From Ramlibacter pinisoli (GTDB taxonomy: Bacteria; Pseudomonadota; Gammaproteobacteria; Burkholderiales; Burkholderiaceae_C): a stretch of DNA of 64,000 nt. The stretch's first letter is position 1. The number at the start of each line of letters is the position of its first letter. The translations under genes and the position numbers were made by a program. Below the pieces are notes generated by a model. The model made no database searches. It was not told where the DNA came from and saw only the letters and a program-made list of their open reading frames with translations. Location of the stretch: assembly GCF_009758015.1 (NCBI RefSeq), contig NZ_WSEL01000009.1:1971501-2035500 (forward strand), written 5' to 3'. This document shows, piece by piece, positions 34,290 to 44,020 of the stretch.

Positions 34290-35560
34290 CCCATCCCGGC
34301 CATCCCCACATCGCCTGGACCGGCGGCGAGTTGCACGTCGAGCAGGTCCGCGTGGCCGAGCTGGCGCGCCAGTACGGCACGCCGCTGTTCATCTATTCGC
34401 AGGCCGCCATGCTGGCGGCGCTGGCGGCCTACCAGCGCGGCTTCGCCGGCCGCCGCTCGAAGATCTGCTACGCCATGAAGGCCAACTCCTCACTGGCCGT
34501 GCTGCAGGTGTTCGCGCGCGCCGGCTGCGGCTTCGACATCGTCTCGGGCGGCGAGCTCGAACGGGTGCTGGCGGCCGGCGGCAAGGCCGCCGACGTCATC
34601 TTCTCGGGCGTCGGCAAGACCCGCGCCGAGATCGCGCGGGCGCTGGAAGCCGGCATCGGCTGCTTCAACGTCGAGAGCGAGCCCGAACTGGAGGTGCTCG
34701 ACGAGGTGGCGGCCGTGATGGGCCGCACCGCGCCGGTGAGCATCCGCGTCAATCCCAACGTCGACCCCAAGACCCACCCCTACATCTCCACCGGGCTGAA
34801 GGGCAACAAGTTCGGCATCGCGCACGAGCGCACGCTGCACGCCTACCAGCGGGCGGCCGAACTGCCGCACCTGCAGGTGGTCGGGATCGACTGCCACATC
34901 GGCTCGCAGATCACCGAGAGCGGGCCCTACCTGGATGCCATGGACCGGGTGCTCGACCTGGTCGACGCGGTCGAGGCCGCCGGCGTGCGGCTGCGCCACA
35001 TCGACTTCGGCGGCGGCCTGGGCATCGACTACCGCGGCGACACCCCGCCGGCCGCCGACGCCCTGTGGGCCGAACTGCTGCGCAAGCTCGATGCGCGCGG
35101 CTACGGCGACCGCGAACTGATGATCGAGCCGGGCCGCTCGCTGGTGGGCAACGCCGGCGTCTGCCTGACCGAGGTGCTGTACCTCAAGCCGGGCGAGCAG
35201 AAGAACTTCTGCATCGTCGATGCCGCCATGAACGACCTGCCGCGGCCGGCCATGTACGAAGCCTGGCACGGCATCGAGCCGGTTGTGGCCGCCGCCGCCG
35301 ACGCATCGGCGACCCTGTACGACGTGGTCGGGCCGGTGTGCGAAAGCGGTGACTGGCTCGGCCACGAGCGCCGGCTCGCCGTGCAGCCGGGCGAGCTGCT
35401 GGCGGTGCTGTCGGCGGGCGCCTATTGCATGAGCATGGCCAGCAACTACAACACCCGGGGCCGCGCGGCCGAGGTGCTGGTCGACGGCGACCGGGCGCAC
35501 CTGATCCGCGAGCGCGAGAAGGTCAGCGACCTGCTGCGGGGCGAACGGCTGCTGCCCTAG
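34286..35560 (+). CDS. lysA: Diaminopimelate decarboxylase LysA
   Basis: PLP-dependent last step of lysine synthesis, meso-diaminopimelate to lysine, 424 residues. The Schiff-base lysine is in KICYAMKANSSLAV (near residue 65). The alanine-racemase-like barrel shows GCGFDIVSGGELE, HIGSQI and GGGLGIDY. The C-terminal domain has VGPVCESGDWLG with the catalytic cysteine. Coupled to lptM by ATGA; the 3' end overlaps the convergent msrQ gene by 38 bases. Confidence 0.97.
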   Translation: MTHPGHPHIAWTGGELHVEQVRVAELARQYGTPLFIYSQAAMLAALAAYQRGFAGRRSKICYAMKANSSLAVLQVFARAGCGFDIVSGGELERVLAAGGKAADVIFSGVGKTRAEIARALEAGIGCFNVESEPELEVLDEVAAVMGRTAPVSIRVNPNVDPKTHPYISTGLKGNKFGIAHERTLHAYQRAAELPHLQVVGIDCHIGSQITESGPYLDAMDRVLDLVDAVEAAGVRLRHIDFGGGLGIDYRGDTPPAADALWAELLRKLDARGYGDRELMIEPGRSLVGNAGVCLTEVLYLKPGEQKNFCIVDAAMNDLPRPAMYEAWHGIEPVVAAAADASATLYDVVGPVCESGDWLGHERRLAVQPGELLAVLSAGAYCMSMASNYNTRGRAAEVLVDGDRAHLIREREKVSDLLRGERLLP

Positions 35561-36181
35561 GCGCCGGGCGCAGCCGGCGCCACGCGCGCCAGCCCAGCAG
35601 CACGCCGAGGATGGCCGCATAGACGGCCACCTCGGTGAAGTTGTTCTTGCCGGCCCGCATCCAGAAGAAGTGCAGGATGGCCAGGCCGGCGATGGCGTAC
35701 ACCAGCCGGTGCAGCAGCTGCCAGCGGGCCGCGCCCAGCGCCCGGATGGCGCGGTTGAACGAGGTTGCCGCCAGCGGCGTCAGCAGCAGCCAGCCGGCGA
35801 AGCCCACCAGGATGAAGGGCCGCTTGGCAATGTCGCGGGCGATCTCGTCGAACTCCAGCCCCATGTCGAACCAGGCGTAGCCCAGCAGGTGCAGGCAGGC
35901 GTAGAAATACGTGAACAGGCCCAGCATGCGGCGAAAGCGCAGCAGCGCCGGCTGGTTGGCGATGGTGCGCAGCGGCGTGACGGCCAGCGTCAGGCACAGG
36001 AAGCGCAGGGTCCAGTCGCCCAGCGAGCGGATCAGGTACTCCTGCGGGTTGGCGCCCAGCTGGTCCGTCAGCGCGGCGTAGAACAGCCACGCGAACGGCA
36101 GCAGCGCGGCGATGAACAGGACGGGCTTGGCGGCCGGATGGAGCAGGAGCGCGCGCCGCCCGCGCGCGGCGGGCGCGGCCA

Positions 36182-36182
<1 letters not shown>
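35523..36182 (-). CDS. msrQ: Heme-binding membrane subunit MsrQ
   Basis: Inner-membrane b-type heme protein of 219 residues that passes quinol electrons to MsrP for repair of oxidised periplasmic methionines. Five to six membrane segments are visible; candidate heme histidines lie in YACLHLLGY, LLHRLVY and LAILHFFWMRAGK. Its start shares one base with the msrP stop (TGATG). The last 38 bases run antisense into the end of lysA. Confidence 0.93.
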
Positions 36183-37180
<998 letters not shown>

Positions 37181-37252
37181 GCAGGTCCTCTTGTTTGCGG
37201 GGCGTTGCCCGTTGGACGGATTTCGCGGCCGGACCTTACACCGGAATCCATC

Positions 37253-38572
37253 TCACAGCGTGCCGTAGCTGTGGAGACCCGACAGGAACATGTTGACGCC
37301 CAGGAAGGCGAAGGTGGTGACGGCCAGGCCGACCAGCGCCCACCAGGCCGAGACGGTGCCGCGCAGCCCCTTCATCAGGCGCATGTGCAGCCAGGCCGCG
37401 TAATTCAGCCAGACGATCAGCGCCCAGGTCTCCTTCGGATCCCAGCTCCAGTAGCCGCCCCAGGCCTCGGCGGCCCACAGGGCGCCCAGCACGGTGGCGA
37501 TGGTGAAGAAGGCGAAGCCGACCGCGATGGACTTGTACATCACGTCGTCCAGCACCTCGAAGGACGGCAGGCGCTCGGCGATGCGGCGCCGGCTCCACAG
37601 GATGCTGGCCACGATGAGCGCGGCGATGCCGAAATACACCGCCCAGTAGGCGCTGCCGCCGCCCACGGTCTGGCGGAACACCACCGGCTCGAAGCACAGC
37701 ACCACCCCCAGCAGCCACAGCGGCGCCAGCTTCCACCAGCTGGTCTCGCCGGCGTGCTGCTTGATCAGGTAGGCGAAGGACACCATGGCCGAGAGCGCGA
37801 AGGTGCCGTAGCCGATGAAGTTCGCCGGCACGTGCAGCTTCATCCACCAGCTCTTGAGCGCGGGCACCAGCGGCTGGATCTCCTGGGCTTCGCGCACCAC
37901 GGTGTACCAGAGCAGGAAACCGACCGCCGCACTGACCACCAGCAGCACGAAGGCACCCAGCGCCCGGGTGCCGTAGTGCGCCTCGAAGTACAGGTAGAAC
38001 AGCGCCGTCAGCCAGCAGAACAGGACGAACACCTCGTACAGGTTGCTGACCGGGATGTGGCCGACGTCCGGCCCGACCAGGTAGCTCTCCCACCAGCGCA
38101 CCATGGTGCCGACCAGGGCCAGGGTGACCGCCGCCCAGGCCAGGCGCGAGCCGATGCGCTCCATGGTGTCGGCCTGCGTCCGGCTGGCGACGCCCAGCCA
38201 GTAGAAGGCCGTGCTCATGAAGAACAGCATGCTCATCCACAGGATCGCGGACTGGCTCGACAGGAAGTACTTGAGCCAGAAGACCGAGTCGGCCCGTGCG
38301 AGCGACCCCTGGTAGCTGCCGATGGCCAGCAGCGACAGGGCGCCCACGCCCACCATCAGGGCCTGCAGCGGCCGCCAGAACCAGCCCAGCCAGATGGCGG
38401 CCGGGATGCTGGCCAGCAGGATCCCCTTCTCGTACACGTCCATGTGGGCCGCGTAGCGGCCGAACGCATAGAGGCCGGCGACGACGACCAGCAGCGCGAA
38501 CGCCCAGTCGAGCGGACGCCGGCGGGACAGAAAGCCGTGGTCGAGCGTGATGGTGGTGGTGGCGGTGTTCAT
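37253..38572 (-). CDS. ccsB: Cytochrome c maturation protein CcsB (ResC/CcsA type)
   Basis: Polytopic heme-handling subunit of System II cytochrome c maturation, 439 residues. The tryptophan-rich heme-binding motif WGGYWSWDPKETW lies in the C-terminal half, with several flanking histidines. About eight to ten membrane segments are visible. The start MNTATTTITLDHG shares one base with the resB stop. Naming is inconsistent in the literature: this WWD protein is called CcsB, CcsA or ResC. Confidence 0.93.
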   Translation of the reverse strand: MNTATTTITLDHGFLSRRRPLDWAFALLVVVAGLYAFGRYAAHMDVYEKGILLASIPAAIWLGWFWRPLQALMVGVGALSLLAIGSYQGSLARADSVFWLKYFLSSQSAILWMSMLFFMSTAFYWLGVASRTQADTMERIGSRLAWAAVTLALVGTMVRWWESYLVGPDVGHIPVSNLYEVFVLFCWLTALFYLYFEAHYGTRALGAFVLLVVSAAVGFLLWYTVVREAQEIQPLVPALKSWWMKLHVPANFIGYGTFALSAMVSFAYLIKQHAGETSWWKLAPLWLLGVVLCFEPVVFRQTVGGGSAYWAVYFGIAALIVASILWSRRRIAERLPSFEVLDDVMYKSIAVGFAFFTIATVLGALWAAEAWGGYWSWDPKETWALIVWLNYAAWLHMRLMKGLRGTVSAWWALVGLAVTTFAFLGVNMFLSGLHSYGTL

Positions 38573-40686
38573 CAAGATCCCAGCAGTTGCGTGCGTAGCC
38601 TGGCGAACTCGCGGTCGACGTCCAGGGTCTGGCGGTTGCTCGACAGCGCCATCGCCGCCGCGCTGCCGCCGGTGTCCGGGGTCAGCCAGACCCACAGGCG
38701 CCGCTCGCGGACATAGAGCATGGCAAAAACGCCGATGATGAGCAAAGCGCACCCCAGGTAGACCACATTGCGGCCCGGGGAGCGGGTGACCTGGAACACG
38801 CTGGCCTGCACCTGCTGGAAGTCCTGCAGCTGGAACGCCATCGGTGCCGGGTAGAGGAAGGAGTCGCTCAGCGCCATCACGGCCTGCGCCATGAAGGCCT
38901 GGGTGCGCTCGTCGCTGGCCAGCGCCGGCAGGCCGGCCTGTTCGCGCGTGAGCTGCGCCAGCTCGAACAGCACGCCACCCAGGATGCGCACCACGACTTC
39001 CCCGGCGCGGTTGCGCTCGGCCTCGGGCACCCGGGCCTCCAGGTAGTCGGACACGGCGCCCAGGCCGGCCCCCTTGCCGCCAGCCGCAGCATCGCCCGCG
39101 AACAGGGCCACGGCCTGGGCGGCCGACCCGGCCAGCTGCTCGGTGACCTCCGGCTTGGAAGGATCCGTGGCCTTGGCCGAATAGCGGCTCACCGCCTCGC
39201 GGCGGGCGGCGGGATCGGCCAGGGCCGCGCGCAGGCGCACGAAGCCGTCGAGCGAGCCCTTGTCGTCGGCCGGCACCCGCAGGTAGCGGAACTGGTCGGC
39301 CGGCGTCTCGCGCATCCCGAGCAGGAACACCGGCACGCCGTCGCCCATGTCGACCGGCAGCATGTAGTTGTTGAACTCGCGCGCCTGGCCGGCCGCATCG
39401 CGCAGCTTGTAGCTGATGCTCGGGCCGATGTTGCGCAGCTCCTTCTTGCCTCCCGCCTTGTTGGCGGCGCCCAGGTGCTGGCCGAGGGAGACCTGCAGGT
39501 CGACCTTGCGCGGGTCGGCCCCGCTGCGCGAGGCCTCGCCCATGTTCTCGACGTTGATCACGCGCAGGCCGGTGTATTCCAGCGTCATGGTCTCGGCGCC
39601 CGTGCCCTGCCCCTTGGCCAGCTGCGAGGTGCCACCGATCACGCCCTGCAGCTCGAAGCGCTTGCTCTCGCCGTTGATCGGCACCGCCGCCAGTTTCACG
39701 CTGGAGCCGCCGTCGTCGAAGCTGGACTGGTAGATCTCGACCCCGCGCCAGCGCGCCGGGTGGTTGACTTCCACCCGCGCCGGCACCGCCTCGCCGGTTT
39801 CCTTGTCGTGGATGATGATCTCGCTGGCGAACAACTTGGGCATGCCGGTCGAGTAGTACTCGACGATGAACTTCTTCAGCTCGATCGAGAATGGCAGCTC
39901 CTGCAGCAGGATGCCGTCGGGCTGCGACAGCACCGCGGTGCCCGCCTGCGTGCCCTCGGCCACCAGCAGGTTGCCGCGGAAGGTGGGGTTGGCGGCCCCG
40001 AGCCGGTGCTGGGCCGGCACGTCGGCGATCATGCCGCCGCCGGCATAAGGCGTCTTGCCGCCCAGCAGCATCTGGGCCCGCACGATCAGGTCGCCGTCGG
40101 ACAGGCCGCCCAGGCAGACCAGCACGATGGCGCTGTGCGCGGCCAGGTAGCCGATCTTGTTGGCGGCGCCGGCGCGGGCCGCCACCATCCAGCCTTCACC
40201 GCGCGCACTGGCGCGCTGCTGCAGCTTGACCTTCCAGCCGGCGCGGGCGAGCGCGTCGCCGATGCGCCGCGCCGCCACCTCGGGCGAGCCGTCGACGCCG
40301 GCCTGGGCCCGGTGCTTGAACGACTGCAGCGCCTGCTCGCGCATGCCCTCCTTGAGGGTGCGCAGGTCGGCCAGGATCTTCGGGGTCTGGCGGGCGATGC
40401 ACAGCGAGGTGCTGGTGACCAGGAAGGCCAGGATCAGCAGGAACCACCAGGCGCTGTAGACCGTGTTGAGCCGCAGCGCCAGGAACAGCTGCGACCAGAA
40501 CGGCCCGAACTGGTTGACGTAGTTCGCCGCCGGTTCCGCCTGCTTCAGGATGGTGCCGATCACCGAGGCGATGCAGATCACCGTCAGCAGGGAGATGGCG
40601 AACCGCATCGAAGACAGCAGTTCCACCAGCGCACGCAGGCGCGGGGAGATGGTCGCGGGGCGCAGGCCCTCGGTGGCGGCGGTCAT
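38572..40686 (-). CDS. resB: Cytochrome c biogenesis protein ResB
   Basis: Second System II subunit, which with CcsB delivers reduced heme to apocytochromes in the periplasm. The 704-residue protein is the long betaproteobacterial form. Membrane segments lie near the N terminus (SSMRFAISLLTVICIASVIGTILKQ and YSAWWFLLILAFLVTSTSLC), near residue 170, and at the C terminus (VVYLGCALLIIGVFAMLYV), around a large periplasmic domain. The start MTAATEGLRP was preferred over a Met 14 codons upstream that lies in the preceding terminator. Confidence 0.94.
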   Translation of the reverse strand: MTAATEGLRPATISPRLRALVELLSSMRFAISLLTVICIASVIGTILKQAEPAANYVNQFGPFWSQLFLALRLNTVYSAWWFLLILAFLVTSTSLCIARQTPKILADLRTLKEGMREQALQSFKHRAQAGVDGSPEVAARRIGDALARAGWKVKLQQRASARGEGWMVAARAGAANKIGYLAAHSAIVLVCLGGLSDGDLIVRAQMLLGGKTPYAGGGMIADVPAQHRLGAANPTFRGNLLVAEGTQAGTAVLSQPDGILLQELPFSIELKKFIVEYYSTGMPKLFASEIIIHDKETGEAVPARVEVNHPARWRGVEIYQSSFDDGGSSVKLAAVPINGESKRFELQGVIGGTSQLAKGQGTGAETMTLEYTGLRVINVENMGEASRSGADPRKVDLQVSLGQHLGAANKAGGKKELRNIGPSISYKLRDAAGQAREFNNYMLPVDMGDGVPVFLLGMRETPADQFRYLRVPADDKGSLDGFVRLRAALADPAARREAVSRYSAKATDPSKPEVTEQLAGSAAQAVALFAGDAAAGGKGAGLGAVSDYLEARVPEAERNRAGEVVVRILGGVLFELAQLTREQAGLPALASDERTQAFMAQAVMALSDSFLYPAPMAFQLQDFQQVQASVFQVTRSPGRNVVYLGCALLIIGVFAMLYVRERRLWVWLTPDTGGSAAAMALSSNRQTLDVDREFARLRTQLLGS

Positions 40687-40696
40687 GGCGGTCGGC

Positions 40697-40734
40697 AAAA
40701 AAGAAGAAGGCGGGCGTCCCTGGGACACCCGCCT
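40697..40734 (-). terminator. Rho-independent terminator after the cytochrome c4 gene
   Basis: On the minus strand a strong imperfect hairpin (aggcgggtgtccc pairing with gggacgcccgcct) is followed by TTCTTCTTTTTT. It lies 52 bases after the cytochrome gene stop and 11 bases before the resB start, so it separates the two transcription units. Confidence 0.8.
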
Positions 40735-40785
40735 AGCTGTAGTGTGCGCCGGGACCCGCTTGGTTCCCGACGGCGTGGCCCGCGA

Positions 40786-41457
40786 TTAACGCAGGCCGGC
40801 GATGTAGTCGGCCACGGCCCGGATTTCCCGGTCGTTCAGCTTGGCGGCGACCTGGGTCATCTGCACGCTGTTGACGCGCGCGCCGTCGCGGAACGCCGTC
40901 AGCTGGGCCGCCGTGTAATCGGCGTGCTGGCCGGACAGGCGCGGGTACTGGGCCGGGATGCCGGAGCCGTTCGGGCTGTGGCAGCCGGCGCAGGCGGCGA
41001 TCTGGCGGTCGGCGATGCCGCCGCGGTAGATCTTCTCGCCCATCGACACCAGCTCCTTGTCGCGGGCGAAGCCCGGCTTGGCCTGACTGGAGCCGACGTA
41101 GGCGGCAATGTTGCGCATGTCGTCGTCGCTCAGCTGCGACGCGAACGGCTGCATCACGGCGCTCTTGCGCTTGCCGGCCCTGAATTCCTGCAGCTGCTTG
41201 ACGATGTATTCGGGGTGCTGCTGCGACAGCCGGGGGTTGGCCGGGATGCCCGAATTGCCGCCGGCGCCGTGGCAGGCCACGCAGACGGCAGTGAACTTGG
41301 ACTCGCCCTGGGCCAGGTCGGGCTTGGCCGGGGCGGCCGGCTTGGCGGGCGCGGCCGCCGGCTTCTCGGCCGGCGCATTGCCGTGCTGCTGGGCGAAGGT
41401 GGGGAGCGCGGGCGCAGCCAGGAACGCGGCCGTCAGCAGGGTGGCAAGCAACTTCAT
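40786..41457 (-). CDS. Diheme cytochrome c4-type protein
   Basis: Periplasmic or membrane-associated electron carrier with two heme c groups, 223-residue precursor. The signal peptide (MKLLATLLTAAFLAAPALPTFA) is followed by a ~25-residue Ala/Pro/Lys linker. Two class I domains carry CVACH and CAGCH heme motifs, with QLSDDDMRNIAAYVGS and KLNDREIRAVADYIAGL helices each closing a domain. Methionine axial ligands are likely in SAVMQPFA and NSVQMTQVA. It neighbours the cytochrome maturation genes and is divergent from engB. Confidence 0.93.
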   Translation of the reverse strand: MKLLATLLTAAFLAAPALPTFAQQHGNAPAEKPAAAPAKPAAPAKPDLAQGESKFTAVCVACHGAGGNSGIPANPRLSQQHPEYIVKQLQEFRAGKRKSAVMQPFASQLSDDDMRNIAAYVGSSQAKPGFARDKELVSMGEKIYRGGIADRQIAACAGCHSPNGSGIPAQYPRLSGQHADYTAAQLTAFRDGARVNSVQMTQVAAKLNDREIRAVADYIAGLR

Positions 41458-41472
41458 GTCAGTAGGTGGTTC

Positions 41473-41501
41473 TTCGGCGCAAAACCCGGCGATTCTACAA
41501 T
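41473..41501 (+). promoter_or_regulatory. Candidate engB promoter
   Basis: TTCGGC (41473-41478) and TACAAT (41496-41501) are separated by 17 bases on the plus strand, 41 bases before the engB ATG. The -10 is one mismatch from consensus and the -35 is weak. Confidence 0.45.
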
Positions 41502-41542
41502 GCGCCTCCCGGGTTCCCCTTCCCGGCTGGACTCCCCCTCCC

Positions 41543-42229
41543 ATGCCCCCACCGCCCGGCGCGAGCCCCGCACCCGCGCGAACCGCGCCGCCAGCCAAGG
41601 ACCCCGCCGAACGGGCCCTGGGCTGGATGCACACGGCCCGCTTCCTCACCACCGCCCCGCAGCTGGAATTCCTGCCGCCGCACGAGCACCCGGAGATCGC
41701 CTTCGTCGGCCGCTCCAATGCCGGCAAGTCCACCTGCATCAACACCCTCACCCAGCAGAAGCGGCTGGCGTTCGCCTCCAAGACCCCGGGGCGCACCCAG
41801 AGCATCAACCTGTTCTCGCTCGGCAAGCAGGGCATCACCGACGCGGTGCTGGCCGACCTGCCCGGCTACGGCTACGCGGCCGTGCCCAAGCAGGACAAGC
41901 TGCGCTGGCAGCAGGTGATGGCCAACTACCTGGTCAGCCGTCCCAACCTGCGCGGCGTCGTGCTGCTGTGCGATCCGCGCCACGGCCTGACGGAGCTGGA
42001 CGACATCCTGCTGGAGGTGATCCGGCCGCGGGTCGAGGCCGGCCTGAAGTTCCTGGTGCTGCTGACCAAGGCCGACAAGCTCACCCGCAGCGACGCGGCC
42101 AAGGCGCTGTCGATCGCGCGCCTGCAGGCAGCCGGCGGCGAGGTGAAGCTGTTCTCGGCCCTGAAGCGCCAGGGCGTGGGCGAGACCGCACTGCTGCTGT
42201 GGCAGTGGACCCACGACGGCGAACCGTGA
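41543..42229 (+). CDS. engB: Ribosome biogenesis GTPase YsxC/EngB
   Basis: Essential TRAFAC GTPase of 228 residues, linked to large-subunit assembly and cell division. G1 is GRSNAGKST (residues 56-64), G3 is DLPGYGYA and G4 is TKADK. A proline-rich N-terminal extension of about 20 residues precedes the domain. The ATG at 41543 was chosen from the candidate promoter and the domain start. Its TGA overlaps the GTG of the next gene by four bases. Confidence 0.94.
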   Translation: MPPPPGASPAPARTAPPAKDPAERALGWMHTARFLTTAPQLEFLPPHEHPEIAFVGRSNAGKSTCINTLTQQKRLAFASKTPGRTQSINLFSLGKQGITDAVLADLPGYGYAAVPKQDKLRWQQVMANYLVSRPNLRGVVLLCDPRHGLTELDDILLEVIRPRVEAGLKFLVLLTKADKLTRSDAAKALSIARLQAAGGEVKLFSALKRQGVGETALLLWQWTHDGEP

Positions 42230-43146
42230 TCGAGACCTTCGCGCTCGCGCTGCCGCACGGCATCACGCTGAGCTGCCGCGCCAGCGGCGCGCGCGGCCGG
42301 CCGGTGCTGGTGTTCCTGCACGGCTTCCCGGAAGCGGCCTTCGTCTGGGACGAGCTGCTGGCGCACTTCGCGCGGCCCGAGCACGGCGGCTTCCGCTGCG
42401 TGGCGCCCAACCTGCGCGGCTTCGAGCGCAGCAGCGCGCCGGCCGAGGTCGCGGCCTACCGCGCCCGGCACCTGGTGCAGGACCTGGCGGCGCTGGTGGC
42501 CGCCGAGGGCGCGCCGCTCGAGTGCCTGGTGGCGCACGACTGGGGCGGCGCCGTGGCCTGGAACCTGGCCAACCAGCTGCCGCAGCTGACCCGCCGGCTG
42601 GCCATCGTCAACTCGCCGCACCCCGGCGCCTTCCTGCGCGAGCTGCAGTCGAACCCGCAGCAGCAACAGGCCAGCGCCTACATGAACTTCCTGATCCGCC
42701 CGGACGCGGAGCAGCTGCTGGCCGAGGACGACTACCGCCGGCTGTGGGCCTTCTTCACCCAGCCGCACGGCGCGCCCTGGCTCACCGAGGCCGTGAAACG
42801 GCGGTACCGCGCCGTGTGGGACGGCGCGCCCGGCGGCCCGCCGGGCGCCGGGCTACGCGGCGGCTGCAACTACTACCGGGCCTCGCCGCTGCGCCCGCCG
42901 CGGCCCGGCGACCCGGCAGCCGCGGCCGTCAGCCTGCCGCACGAGATGCTCACGGTCGACCTGCCGACGCTGGTGCTGTGGGCGATGGAGGACATCGCGC
43001 TGCCGCCGTCGCTGGTCGAGGGACTGGACGCCTGGGTCCCGCGCCTGACGCTGGAGCGGGTGCCCGGGGCCACGCACTGGATCGTGCACGAGCGCCCGGC
43101 CTTCGTCGCCGAACGGCTGGCGGCCTTCCTCGCCCGGCCGCTCTGA
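42226..43146 (+). CDS. Alpha/beta hydrolase (epoxide hydrolase-like)
   Basis: A 306-residue alpha/beta hydrolase. The oxyanion-hole motif is HGFPEAAFVWDE (residues 29-40), the nucleophile elbow is VAHDWGGAVAW with Asp, the acid lies in LWAMEDIALPP, and the catalytic histidine is in GATHWIVHERP. An Asp nucleophile and HGxP fit epoxide hydrolases or haloacid dehalogenase-like members. The substrate is unknown. It starts with GTG in a GTGA overlap with engB, so the two are probably coupled although no functional link is known. Confidence 0.85.
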   Translation: MIETFALALPHGITLSCRASGARGRPVLVFLHGFPEAAFVWDELLAHFARPEHGGFRCVAPNLRGFERSSAPAEVAAYRARHLVQDLAALVAAEGAPLECLVAHDWGGAVAWNLANQLPQLTRRLAIVNSPHPGAFLRELQSNPQQQQASAYMNFLIRPDAEQLLAEDDYRRLWAFFTQPHGAPWLTEAVKRRYRAVWDGAPGGPPGAGLRGGCNYYRASPLRPPRPGDPAAAAVSLPHEMLTVDLPTLVLWAMEDIALPPSLVEGLDAWVPRLTLERVPGATHWIVHERPAFVAERLAAFLARPL

Positions 43147-43153
43147 GCGCCGG

Positions 43154-44020
43154 TCAGTAAACCGGCTTGCCGCCCGGCGGGCGGGTCTTGAAGCGCTTGT
43201 GGACCCAGTAGTACTGGTCCGGCATGCCGTCGATGTAGTCCTGCAGCCGCTCGTTCATCAGGGCGGTGTCGGCGGCCACGTCGTCGGTGGGGTAGTCGCG
43301 CCAGGCCGGCAGCACCTGCACGTCGTAGCCGTCCGGCGTGATGCGCGTGAGCAGCGGCACCACCTTGGCCCGGCCCAGGCGCGCGAAGCGCGAGAGCGAG
43401 GGCACGGTGGCGGCCGGGATGCCGTAGAACGGCACGAAGATCGACTCCTCCGGCCCGAAGTTCATGTCGGGCAGCAGGCACAGGGGCACGCCCTCGCGCA
43501 GCGCACTCACCACCTGCTTGGCGCTGTCGGCGCGGTCGAACAGGCGCACGTTGCCGAAGCGCCGGCGGCCGGCCAGGATCCAGGCGTCGACCACCGGGTT
43601 GGCCTGGCGGGTGTAGATCGTCATGAAGGGCCGCTGGCTGTCCAGCGTCAGGGCCGTCCAGCCGGCATCCATGCCGACGAAATGCGGCCAGAAGATCACC
43701 GTCGGCTCGCGCCCCTCCAGTTCGTCCAGCGCGCCGGTCAGGTGCACCCGGCGCCGCACCGCATCGGGCGCGCCGTGCCAGATCCAGCTGCGGTCGAGCC
43801 AGGCTTGGGCGAACGCGATGAAGACCCGGGGCACCAGCTCCCGCCGCTGCGACTCGGTCCAGGACGGGTAGCACAGGGCCAGGTTGACCTGCACCACGTG
43901 GCGCCGCCCCGGCACCACGGCATACAGCACCCAGCCGAGCGCCCAGCCGAGGGCGCGCACCCAGCGCAGCGGCAGCGGCGCCAGCAGGCGCATGAACAGG
44001 ACGCCCAGGCGGCTGAGCAT
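43154..44020 (-). CDS. LpxL-type lysophospholipid/lipid A acyltransferase (second copy)
   Basis: Inner-membrane-associated late acyltransferase of 288 residues. It has an N-terminal hydrophobic anchor (LLAPLPLRWVRALGWALGWVLY) and the catalytic HX4D motif in FWPHFVGMDAG, followed by PDMNFGPEESIFVPFYGIPAAT. The C-terminal YYWVHKRFKTRPPG block is the lipid A acyltransferase signature. It overlaps the preceding paralogue by one base (TGATG). Whether it is LpxL or LpxM in function cannot be told. Confidence 0.88.
   Translation of the reverse strand: MLSRLGVLFMRLLAPLPLRWVRALGWALGWVLYAVVPGRRHVVQVNLALCYPSWTESQRRELVPRVFIAFAQAWLDRSWIWHGAPDAVRRRVHLTGALDELEGREPTVIFWPHFVGMDAGWTALTLDSQRPFMTIYTRQANPVVDAWILAGRRRFGNVRLFDRADSAKQVVSALREGVPLCLLPDMNFGPEESIFVPFYGIPAATVPSLSRFARLGRAKVVPLLTRITPDGYDVQVLPAWRDYPTDDVAADTALMNERLQDYIDGMPDQYYWVHKRFKTRPPGGKPVY

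Noticed and set aside
39475..42225. Long plus-strand open frame running into the hydrolase gene
   Set aside because: It is antisense to resB and the cytochrome gene and out of frame with engB. Only the last 306 codons, from the GTG at 42226, encode a protein.
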